From Pigoraptor vietnamica (Eukaryota; Opisthokonta; Filasterea): a stretch of DNA of 17,500 nucleotides. The position numbers were made by a program, and so were the translations under genes. The notes below the pieces were generated by a model. That model was not told the DNA's origin and did not search any database. It saw nothing but the letters and a program-made list of their open reading frames with translations. Of this stretch, positions 9,072 through 17,500 are shown one piece after another. Location: the NCBI GenBank assembly GCA_943704525.1, contig CALSCQ010001453.1, positions 1 through 17,500 on the forward strand, read 5' to 3'. Each line of letters starts with the position of its first letter. Positions within the stretch are counted from its first letter, which is position 1.

Positions 9072-11040
9072 TTAGTGCTTAGTGCGGCGCCTGTGGCCAT
9101 GAGACCGCCCCACCGGACTGCGGCTTCGCGAATTTTCATGACGGGGACTGCGAGACCGCGACCGACCACGGCTGCGAGAGCGACTTTGACGGGTGTGAGA
9201 ACGAGAACGACCGCGACGGCTACGAGAGTGAGAACGACTTCGACTGCGAGACCGAGAGCGTGAGCGCCCGCGCTTCCGAGATGGGGAGCTTCCCCGTTTT
9301 TCGCCTCTTCGTTCGCTTGCGAAGGAAGTGGAATCTGGCGAATGGCGACCTTTGGTATACATTCGTGTCCGGCTGGACGACCGACCACCGTGCTGCGATG
9401 GAGGGTCCGCCGGTGCCTGTTGTACCGCACGATGATCACGCCTGAAGCCGACACAAAACACCAAGTGTTAGGACGCCACGCTGCTCAATCCAACTCAATA
9501 TTCTACGAGTCCCAGTCAATGGCGTCTCGGAGGAGCATGAATCATGGACGGCCGTCACAGTGACTCCATTACACATGGGCAAAAGGCGCAAAAGGAAGGA
9601 AGAGACTTACGCAGTTCCACCGGTTGTCCCTTCGGCCGCAGCGGGTCGCGTGGCATTCACGGAGGAGTCCTCGTCGGACTCGCTTTCCGAATCATAGGCA
9701 AGCAGACCTAAGGGAAAATCGGGGTCGTGGAATGATGTCACACTCCCTCGTCGACACAAGTCATGTCATGGCAATGGCGCACGTGATTAGAGCCGCACCC
9801 TTGAGCGTGGCATTTGCGTCGGCGGGAGGCAATGCGCTCTGACTCTTCAGAGGCTGCGGCGGGGCGTGTTCGGCAAGCACTTCCGCGGCAACAGCTCGGA
9901 TGGCCGACGACGTCACATCCAGGAGCACCTCCGTGAGCATCCGCCGAATGGCAGCAACCTTCGTCCGGGTAAGGGACGGGTGAGCGAAAAAAAGCGATTG
10001 TAACAAACGGCATGAAATGCGCGTGCACACCTTTTCTGCTTGCTTCTGTTCGTCATCCTCGCTCTCAGAGGAAGAGGCCTGCCGGGCGCACCGAATGGAT
10101 GCGATAAGCTCACTCAAACAGACTAGGCTCCGAAGGCCCCCCAAACGTCAGCCAAAAGCACACGTGCCTTTTCTTCGGCCTCGGCGCCTTCATCGGACAC
10201 GGGGGAAGGCGATCGAGACGCCATCTGGTAGCCGCTTATCGCCCGCGCGTGTAACACCCCCGAGCCCGCATCCGCAATCGCATGCATCGCATGGCCGACG
10301 GCGGCCACCGACGCCGGCATGGAATGCGCACCGCCAGCGGAGGCTGCCAAGTATGGAAGGACCGCTTGCGCATCCGCCGGTGCCGCAACGGCCGGCTTTT
10401 TCGCGCCGTCCTTGTTGTCGCGCCTTGCCAGCTCCTCGCGTAGCCAGGCGGGAAGGCGTGCGCGCGCCGGTTCAGAGGGCCGGTACCCTGCATAGAGCCG
10501 CGCACCCATGACAGTCAGCGGCGCACATCGTGAAGGCGCTCACAACAGCGTTGAACGACCGTTGACAGCAACCAACCATCGTCGGGAGGGAGCGGAGGCA
10601 CAAACTCGTGCGGCGGAGGCGCAAGAGGCATTCCCATCGGCGGTCCCGTGGCAGGGTGGGCGTAGGGTGCATAGCCGACAGCATCGGCAGCCCCAAAGGG
10701 TGGATATTCGCTGCCGACGTACGGCTGTGCGGGGAGCGCGGCATACGCGGGCACGCCGTAGGGTGGCACCGTGACGCCAGGGTGGTGCGCTACCGCCGCA
10801 CTCGCCAGCGCAACCCCAGCGACAGTCTCTGGTGGGGGTATGAGTCCCTGCTCGCGCATGTGCGCAAATTGGAGCGCGCGCGCCGCCCATACGCTCGCGT
10901 CGTCCGCGGCAGGAGCTGCAACAAGGCCAGTCAGAGCGTCTGATTGCGCGCGCACACGGCCATCCACTGTGCATCAACATCCAACCGTCAGAAAAGCGTA
11001 GAAACCCACCCGCACCGCCCCATGCACCTGCGTTCCACAT
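9072..11040 (-). CDS. PNISR: PNISR-like arginine/serine-rich nuclear protein
   Basis: Seven exons, read on the minus strand: 11040-11010, 10966-10577, 10487-10147, 10078-10031, 9958-9799, 9707-9611 and 9441-9072. They join in frame to 478 residues. Segments align in order with metazoan PNISR: an MW start; SVWAARALQFAHMREQ (35-50); a Pro/Gly/Tyr-rich stretch; RLPAWLREEL (151-160), compared with the family's LPAWIREGLEK; SRSPSPV (231-237); an acidic exon; RRMLTEVLLDVT (275-286), compared with LLTEILLDVT; SQSAL; then YDSESESDED; and finally a C-terminal RS domain of SRSRSR runs. PNISR is a nuclear-speckle protein linked to splicing; that role is inferred by homology. Intron lengths are 43, 89, 68, 72, 91 and 169 nt. 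The last has a GTAAGT donor and a CTAAC branch-like site 25 nt before the acceptor. The exon 3 donor is uncertain (10147 chosen; 10162 also keeps phase). Human PNISR is much longer, mainly in the RS part. Confidence 0.75.
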
Positions 11041-11338
11041 TCGCCGAGAATGCGTCCGCGTGGGTACCTCAAGTACCGCGCTACTGGTCCTTGGATTTCA
11101 GTTCAGGGCCTCTCTTTATGGCCAAGGGAGCCTTAGCATGCGCTGTTACCACTGTGTGCGCCGTAACGTCCTTCGTAATGTATTTGCAACCAAGTCATAT
11201 TTACTTATTTCCAAATACTGCTATGTACAAAGTCGGAAACATATAGTAGACATTGCACTTAAAGTCCAAACGCGGTGAGAACCGTAAATTTTCGGTCACG
11301 ATCTAAATTTTAGGAAGTCAGTGTATTGTTTGCGACTA
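11041..11338. other. Spacer between two minus-strand genes
   Basis: This 298-bp spacer carries the 3' end of the cyclase transcript and the promoter/leader of the PNISR-like gene. It is AT-richer than the genes. A small perfect inverted repeat GGTAC-CTCAA-GTACC sits at 11063-11077, just upstream of the PNISR-like start. No ORF or RNA gene is supported. Confidence 0.5.
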
Positions 11339-14300
11339 TCATCCAAAGAGCAGGTTAAACGCGCGAAGGGTCTTCTCCGTGGGCTGGATGAGAACGGCCG
11401 CTATCAGCGTCTCGCTCCCCGAGAGAGTAACTAGCACGGGCGGGGCGGGCGAGATTCCCACGCCCGTGATGGACTGCACCATCGAGTTTGCGAGCGATGT
11501 CTCGAGAAACGTCGACTCGCTGGCATGGATGTAGCCCGGCGTGCCGGACTGCTCGAGCGCCTGGCTCACGTGGCACGCGTCCCCGTACAAGTCGTACTTG
11601 AAGCGAAGCTGCGCGTCGATCGCAGTTTAGGACCACGCCCATACCACACTCAGCGAGCGCTCGGCAACAGCGACAAAAGGCGCAACCCACCTGCCCGCCC
11701 ATAATACCCCCAAAGCACGCGCCAGAGTGGACGCCGATGCGGACGGAGACCTGGCGCTCGTTGGTCTGGTTGCGCTGCGAGACGGCCGTGATCATCCCCA
11801 CCGCCAGCGACATGATGCGGTCCGCATGGTCCGGGACGAAATCGGGCGCTCCCGACGCGGCCACATATGCGTCGCCTGCCGACCACCGCTCGTTAGCACC
11901 AACCGAAACGCACAGCAAAAATGATGCTCTAGCAAGACAAAGCACCACACACCCACCGATTGTGCAGATTTTCTCGACCTTGCATGAGATTACCAGCGAA
12001 TCAAAGCGGCGGAAGAGGTCGTTGAGGAGACTCACGACGTCCTGCGCAGCCATCCCACTCGACATGAGGGTGAACCCGCAAATGTCCATGGCGAGCACGG
12101 AAACGGCCGGGAAGAACCGCGCAGTCGCCGCGCTGCGGGCATCCGGGTTCTCGGCAAGCGTCCGCGCGACAGACTTCGGGAGAATGTTGTGCAGCAGCTG
12201 CTGGCCGAGGGCCTGCTCGCGCGAGAGCTCCTCCTCCTGTGTCGCCGAGATGCGCTGGAGGATAAAGTGGCGTCGGAGAAAGTTCTCAAACACATAGCGT
12301 TGGGTGGCGACCATGACGAACCCGACCCACGCGGCCACCGTGTCGATCGCGTTGAGCTTAGCCCAGTGCGTCGCGGCAAGCACGACCACCACGGCAAACA
12401 GTGCCACGAGCAGCGGCACGGCGTTGCGAAATAGGAGAGCGGGGGTCGCCATGAGGACGGTGGTGATCGAGAGGAACACGGTCAGCGCGGTCAGATAGCC
12501 CTCCCCGTCGATCCAGTCACGCGCAAACGACCCGTTCACGAGCAGAGCGGCCACCGACAGCACCGCAAACGACGTCACAAACAAGAACGTGCGCGTCTGT
12601 CCGGTGCGCGTGATCGGCAGGAAGTTGGCCAGCGTCGCCAGCACGAGGAGGGCGGTGCCGCCAGCGCAGCGTATGTAAAAGAGGCGCCGCAGCTCGCTCG
12701 AAGACGCGTCACTCACGACATCGCACGAGAGAAAGACGACCAGCGCGCCCCACGTGCAGAGAATGTGCATGAGAGATACGACACGCATCTTCTCCGCGTG
12801 GCTGCTGCAGTACAGCCTCTCCAGCGCCTGCTCTGCGAATGCCAGCGTAAACGAGCTCCGCTTCGTCTCCTCCAGCTGGCGGACGGCCGACGACGCGCCC
12901 TTTTCCGCCGCGGCACTCGCGAGCGCCTGCTTCTGCCCGACAATTTTGGGCTCCTCGGGCGCCTCTGGGGCGGGCGTGTCGGGCTCGCTCTTCTCCTCAG
13001 TCTGGGCGTCCGAGTCGCGCGGGTTCGACGGGAGTACAGCCGAGTCAAACAGGCCGCGCGTGCCCTTTCGCACGAGCTGCGCGCCCATGGCGTGCACCGA
13101 CGTGGAGCGTGACGCGGACGTGCCGACCGTAAAAAAGCCGGACGACATTGCCGGAAAGCCCGCGATCGTCTGCGCGAAGATAGAGGGCGGTGCGTGTGTT
13201 GTGGAGTCATCCGTGCCTGCCGGGACCCCAACCGTCTCCACGGACTCGACGGACCTGCCCGCATCGCGCGCCGTTTCGTTGAGGGCGAAACTCGACAGCC
13301 ACGAGGGAGGCAACGGGGGTAGGGCGGGCGCGGCCGCTGGTCCCGGCATCGGTCCGACCGAGTTCTGGCCGACAGACACCTTCCGCGCAATCGCCGCCGT
13401 GCTGCCCCATGAGCCAGCCACAGACACGGGCGGCACCTTGAGGGGCCCGCTGCGCGCCATCGCCGACAGCGTCGAGATCTTCCGCCGCGGAACTGCCGGC
13501 GTCGTGTTGGGCGATGTTCGGCGCGTGGCCGGCGGGGAGTTCGAACGCGTCGCGGACACTTTGCGCACGGCCTTCAGCAGCGCCTCGGCGCCAACGCCGA
13601 GCGTGTTCTTGCGGGCGTCAAATTCCCGCGAGGCGGACATTCCCGAACGTTCCAGAGTGGTGCGGCTGGCATAGTTTGTCCCGCTCGGCATGCGACTCTT
13701 CGGCACGTCGTCCTCGGCGTCGGGGGCGTGCACGACAGGGACCGCCCTCCCCCCGCTCGAGTTCGACAACGTCGCTGCGAGCGGTGCCTGAAGTCCACCG
13801 GCAGGATTCGCCCGTGCGCCGCTCGTGTTTGACAGCGTCGCTGCGAGCGGTTGTGGACTTCCCACCGGCGACGACCCCGTTTCGGCAAGCGTTCCTAGCG
13901 ACAACGATTCGCCGGGTGCGGTCGACGGCGTGGTGGGAGCGCGCGCCGACTCCGTGATCGCCGACCCGACGACAGCGCGGAGAATGGACGTGCGCCTGCG
14001 CGAGGCATGGATGTCAAGGTCCTCGCGGGTCATGCCCTCACGCGTGACGCCAATTTCCTTCAGAGAGGTGCGCGACAGCGTGCGCCGCGTGAAGTCGACA
14101 ATGTAGAACGTCTCCATCGTCCCCTTGCCCTTGAAGTCTTTCATGCCGGCGCTCTCCACCTTGTAGTCGCCGCTCGCGAGGAGGACGTCGGCGACACCGC
14201 GCGTGCACTGGATGCGATTTCGCGCCCCGAATTTGCACATGCTGCGACGAGAGGATTTGCAGATTAGACAAGCGGTTCGCACGCACATTTTGCCGCGGCC

Positions 14301-15782
14301 CTCAACACGGCAAACCCACCGGCTCGACGTGTTCACTGTGTCGCCGTATATATCTGCAGAAAACGTTGGTCAGAAACGCCCACGGCACGAACCAGGCGCC
14401 GGCAAGCACGACCCACCATAGCAGAACTTGAGCTCGCCCACAATGCCCGCGACGACCTCGCCGCGCGCAATGCCAATTCGAAGCCCAAATTCGGGGATGT
14501 CTAGCGTCTCCGCCTGCGCATCCCACCCCTTCATCAGCGCGAGCGCAAAGCGCGCGACGGCTTCCGTGTGCCCCTCGCGCGGCTCCGGAATGTTGCACGC
14601 CGCCATGTACACCGGCCCGATCGTCTTGATCTTCTCGAGGCCGTGCAACACGCACAGCTCATCGAACCACGTGAAGATGTCGTTGAGCAGCGTGATCGCC
14701 TCCTCGGGCTCGCGTTCGTCGGACCGCTCTTGCCACCCGTCAATGTCCACAAACACGACCGTGACGCAGGGAACGCGCTCGGCGACGACGCTCTCTTCCG
14801 CCTCCCCGCCCGCGGATCGCTGCCGGACGCGCGCCAGGATGGACTGTGGCAGCTGGAGGCTCAGCAGCGCCTCCGTCTGCGCGCGTTCGTCCTGAATAGA
14901 CGCCGCACGCGCCGTGTTTTCGCGTTGCGCGACCCATACTTGGCGGAAGCGCTGGTCCATCATGTAGATGGCGAACAGGCAGAAACCCGTCGCGAGCGCG
15001 AAGGGGAGCAGCACCGGCAGCCAGTGCAGAAAGTACGTCTCCGCCACGGCAACGCGCACGCACTCCTCTGCGAGGGCAATCACCATGCAGAGCGCGCCCG
15101 ATCGCACGCCCTCCATAAGCAGCGGCACGCCCATCATGACGAGCCAGGCCGTCGGCGCCGTGCCGCCGTCCCGCGTGGGCGCGTTCACGAGGCAAATGTT
15201 GGACATGAGGAACAGGACCATCGCGACAAGCAGCGCGGGACGGTGGCGCATGAGGACGTTCGACGTACGCGGCACGCGGAGAGCGATGCCGAGTGTGATG
15301 CATGCCGCCGTAGTGATGCCAGAGACGAACGCCATGTCGCGGGCCTTGTCCTTGACGTTGTCGGTGCGCCCAAACATTCGCGACGCCTGCAGCGCGCATA
15401 TCACGCCCAGCGCGATGGCCAGCGAGACAGTCGTTCCGCGAAATACGCGCAGTTGCTGGTCATTGCGCGACGCGTAGTACGCCTGCTCGGCGGCCTTGTC
15501 CTTGAACACGAGCGTGAAGTCAGAGAGTTCCTCCTCCGGCATCCCTCCATCCGCCTCGTCCTCGGGCAGCTCCGCGATGCCCACCACAACAGACTCGCGC
15601 TCAGACAGGCATATCGAGCCACGCGCCGAGCCGCTTATCGACCCGCGCTCCGACGGCGCAATCCCGTCCTCGTACGCAACGTTGCTGTCGCGCAGCGGAG
15701 CGACGACGTCCGTGCCCTCAAGCGCGACCACGTCGGCGTCGCGCAGGTCCGCCGAGGGGCGGGGAACGGCCCCTTCCGCCAT
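11339..15782 (-). CDS. Twelve-transmembrane class III nucleotide cyclase (probable adenylyl cyclase), inverted C1/C2 roles
   Basis: Five minus-strand exons (15782-14417, 14353-14320, 14241-11957, 11875-11691, 11608-11339) join in frame to 1379 residues. All four introns (63, 78, 81 and 82 nt) start GTGGGT. An in-frame TGA lies just upstream of ATG 15782. Layout: cytosolic N-terminus; six TM spans (about 113-275); cyclase domain C1 (about 335-515); a Ser/Pro/Thr-rich linker (520-925); six TM spans (952-1118); cyclase domain C2 (about 1175-1370). This is the layout of metazoan membrane adenylyl cyclases. C1 keeps D346, but the second metal Asp is P390 (TIGPVYM). It has the purine-recognition pair K386 (EKIKTIG) and D456 (YDIYG), the transition-state N463 and R467, and KGKG (504-507). 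C2 has both metal Asp residues, D1186 (AMDICGF) and D1230 (GDAYV), but C1226, H1303 and A1307 replace Lys, Asn and Arg. One composite site is predicted. The Lys/Asp pair favours ATP; GTP is less likely. Confidence 0.85.
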
Positions 15783-16208
15783 GTTGAACGCCCGGTGCAG
15801 CGCTCACCCCGCGACGCCCATCGTCCGCGTGCAACCAGCGCCGTTCGAGGCGCGCAATCAACGACACACCATGCGAAACGCGCAGATGCAGCGGTGTAAG
15901 TAAACGCGGGTGTGCAAACACAACAGGTCAGAGAGACAAGAAAAAGTGCGCTCGTGTGACAAACGCGTACCATCCAAAGAACACACACACACGTGCACGC
16001 ACAAACTCACATAAAGCGGCGCTGAGCTATGTGCGCTTTGTTAGCGCACTTTGAGTGCCGGCCCCCGCGGTGCTATGGCGACGCCGGGACTCGCCGGGAC
16101 TTTAGATTGAGCGGACAATGAAATTTGGAGAACTTTTGGCTTGCATTTCAATTCATTCCCATTCCTACTATTTTTACTAATAAGAGCATTGTCCTCCACG
16201 AATTGCCA
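15783..16208. promoter_or_regulatory. Divergent promoter region between the cyclase gene and NAR1
   Basis: The start codons of the cyclase (minus) and NAR1 (plus) are 593 bp apart, so this region probably drives both. It contains a CACACACA tract near 15980-15991, a hairpin at 16031-16049, a tandem CGCCGGGACT duplicate at 16082-16101 and an AT-rich stretch from about 16120. No ORF in it is supported. Confidence 0.45.
16031..16049. promoter_or_regulatory. Perfect 7-bp inverted repeat (possible operator or hairpin)
   Basis: GTGCGCT and AGCGCAC form a perfect inverted repeat around a 5-base spacer TTGTT. It lies roughly midway between the two divergent start codons. It could bind a dimeric regulator, but an inverted repeat of this length can also occur by chance. 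Confidence 0.3.
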
Positions 16209-16217
16209 TATATAAAG
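16209..16217 (+). promoter_or_regulatory. TATA-box candidate for NAR1
   Basis: TATATAAAG matches a TATA-box consensus in an AT-rich setting, 54 bp upstream of the small upstream ORF and 167 bp upstream of the NAR1 start codon. If used, transcription would begin around 16240, placing the upstream ORF in the NAR1 leader. No experimental support is available. Confidence 0.4.
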
Positions 16218-16262
16218 ATTAAGTGACCCTCAATATCCTTTTTCAAACAGCGTGTAGGTAAC

Positions 16263-16370
16263 ATGGGTTGCGTCAGCACGTGCGACAAGGCAACTTTTAG
16301 TCGCACGTTCTGCAAGTGTAATGTTGAGTGCTGCGGAACCTCCGTCGTTCTTCGCCTCTGTCCCTTCTGA
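16263..16370 (+). CDS. Cysteine-rich upstream ORF in the NAR1 leader (35 codons)
   Basis: ATG 16263 opens a 35-codon frame ending at TGA 16368-16370, only 5 nt before the NAR1 ATG and in a different frame. The peptide starts MGCVSTCDK and has seven cysteines (3, 7, 17, 19, 23, 24, 33), including CKC and a CC pair. MGCxxT fits the N-myristoylation consensus, with a neighbouring Cys that could be acylated. No intron is needed. It could be a regulatory uORF, a real micropeptide or a chance frame; translation is not shown. Confidence 0.35.
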   Translation: MGCVSTCDKATFSRTFCKCNVECCGTSVVLRLCPF

Positions 16371-16375
16371 CGAAG

Positions 16376-17500
16376 ATGTCGCTCAGCGGCGCGCTCAAAC
16401 TGACGGACTTGGACGACTTCATTACGCCCTCGCAAGAGTGCATCAAGCCCGTTAAGGTCGAGCGCACGGGCGAAAAGGTACGGCACAACCCTCCCACTGT
16501 TGCATTCACTCGAGCTCAACCGCCCATCCAACCGTTGCAGGCCGGACGCATTGCGATCGAAACGGACGGATCGTATTCGATGGTGGCGGAGGATGGCGCA
16601 TCCACTCGGCTGGAGAAGGCCAAGATCTCCCTCAATGACTGCCTCGCGTGCAGCGGTTGCATCACGTCCGCAGAGAGCGTGCTCATATCCGCACAGAGCC
16701 AGGACGAATTCTTCCGAGTTGTTGACGAAAATGCGCGTGCGATCGCCGAGGGTCGGGTGGCGGATGTCCGCGTGATAGCCGTCTCCGTGTCTCCGCAGTC
16801 GCGGGCGTCACTAGCAGCGCGCTACCACCTGGACATTGGGGCTGCGGGTGCGCGGTTAGCCGGCTTCCTGCGCTCGCTGGGTGTGTCGCATGTGTTCGAT
16901 ACGACGTTTTCGCGCGACTTTGCGCTTTTGGAAACGGCGCGGGAGTTTGTGGATCGGTATCGGCGGGCGGCGACGAACGGACGTAAGGACCTTCTCCCAA
17001 TGCTGACGTCGGCGTGCCCCGGCTGGGTGTGCTACGCGGAGAAGACGCACGGCTCGTACGTTCTGCCGTACATTAGCACGGCCAAGTCGCCGCAGCAGGT
17101 GATGGGCGCGCTGGTGAAAGACCGGCTGGCGTCGGCATTGGGTGTGCCTGCCGCGTCCATCTATCACGTGTCCATTATGCCCTGCTACGACAAGAAATTG
17201 GAGGCGTCGCGCGCCGATTTCTACAGCGACATTCTCAAGACGCGCGACGTGGACTGCGTGCTCACGTCCGGGGAAGTGGAGGCGATGGTGGCGGAGAGGT
17301 GTGGGGCTACGCTCGCAAGTGCGCCGTTGGGTTCGTTTGACTCGCTGTTTTCGAGTGTGGATGGCGACGGAGCGGCAGAAGTGTACGGACACACCGGCGG
17401 CGGTTCCGGCGGGTACCTCGAACACACTATGCGTCGTGCATCGTCGGCCATACTCGGGGCGCCGTGCGGCGAAATTCGACTGCAGACCCTCAAGAACGCG
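16376..17500 (+). CDS. NAR1: Cytosolic Fe-S cluster assembly factor NAR1 (CIAO3/NARFL), 3' end beyond window
   Basis: Exon 1 (16376-16477) and exon 2 (16541 to the window end) join in phase 0 across a 63-nt intron (GTACGG...CCGTTGCAG) and give the first 354 residues. NAR1 is the hydrogenase-like component of the cytosolic iron-sulfur assembly (CIA) targeting machinery; it carries two Fe-S clusters and passes clusters toward apoproteins. The N-terminus MSLSGALKLTDLDDFITPSQ is characteristic. N-terminal cluster ligands are C22 and C68, C71, C74 (LNDCLACSGCITS). The first two C-terminal cluster ligands are C193 (TSACPGWVCYAEK) and C249 (SIMPCYDKK); the last pair should lie past the window. YISTAKSPQQVMG (211-223) is a typical iron-hydrogenase-fold motif. 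The start is supported by the match to family N-termini. It is divergent from the cyclase gene and follows a short upstream ORF. Confidence 0.95.
   Translation, partial: MSLSGALKLTDLDDFITPSQECIKPVKVERTGEKVRHNPPTVAFTRAQPPIQPLQAGRIAIETDGSYSMVAEDGASTRLEKAKISLNDCLACSGCITSAESVLISAQSQDEFFRVVDENARAIAEGRVADVRVIAVSVSPQSRASLAARYHLDIGAAGARLAGFLRSLGVSHVFDTTFSRDFALLETAREFVDRYRRAATNGRKDLLPMLTSACPGWVCYAEKTHGSYVLPYISTAKSPQQVMGALVKDRLASALGVPAASIYHVSIMPCYDKKLEASRADFYSDILKTRDVDCVLTSGEVEAMVAERCGATLASAPLGSFDSLFSSVDGDGAAEVYGHTGGGSGGYLEHTMRRASSAILGAPCGEIRLQTLKNA

Noticed and set aside
12754-13674. 306-codon plus-strand open frame
   Set aside because: It is a shadow opposite the Ser/Pro-rich linker of the cyclase; no independent motifs or splice signals.
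11355-14336. A separate 993-residue cyclase gene starting at 14336
   Set aside because: Its first 32 codons are intron and microexon sequence read through; splicing at 14417/14353, 14320/14241 joins it to the upstream exon and completes the C1 domain exactly.
14568-15899. 443-codon plus-strand open frame
   Set aside because: It lies antisense to cyclase exon 1, is dominated by Arg, His and Ala, and is a GC-rich shadow of the minus-strand gene, whose motifs are unmistakable.

Overview
The window is eukaryotic nuclear DNA. The genes are GC-rich and are split by short GT-AG introns, mostly 43-95 nt with two longer ones of 169 and 203 nt. They encode nuclear or secretory proteins (an RS-domain splicing-associated protein, a Golgi-type acyl-esterase, a 12-transmembrane nucleotide cyclase and the cytosolic Fe-S assembly factor NAR1). 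The compact genes, long multi-domain exons and a protist-type domain order in the cyclase suggest a free-living protist. I cannot assign a lineage from sequence alone; an opisthokont-, apusomonad- or amoebozoan-like protist is only a guess.

Left part (about 1-6.1 kb): the 3' end of an unrecognised gene (to 416), then about 5.7 kb with no convincing intact gene. It holds a diverged tandem repeat of 137-206 bp units (1512-2375), a 56-bp near-perfect duplication (2451-2562), an array of 19-21-bp units (2819-2957), a region of protein-like fragments in changing frames that looks like a decayed gene (about 3529-4500), a GT/GC microsatellite (about 4850-4945), and a striking array of the motif TGCTGGCAAAA at a roughly 20-22-bp pitch (5257-5500).

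Right part (6.1-17.5 kb): a dense gene cluster. A small unrecognised gene (minus, 6110-6545) is divergent from a type II membrane PC-esterase/SGNH acyl-esterase (plus, 6817-8849, one intron). That gene converges on a PNISR-like RS-domain gene (minus, 9072-11040, seven exons). Next is a 1379-residue adenylyl-cyclase-like protein (minus, 11339-15782, five exons), divergent from NAR1 (plus, 16376 to the window end). NAR1 has a cysteine-rich 35-codon upstream ORF ending 5 nt before its start codon.

The most interesting gene is the cyclase. It has the 6TM-C1-6TM-C2 layout of metazoan membrane adenylyl cyclases, but the active-site residues are distributed the other way round: C1 carries the purine-binding and transition-state residues, and C2 carries the two metal-binding aspartates. 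Part of the C1 site is encoded by a 34-nt microexon. The genes have no obvious common pathway.
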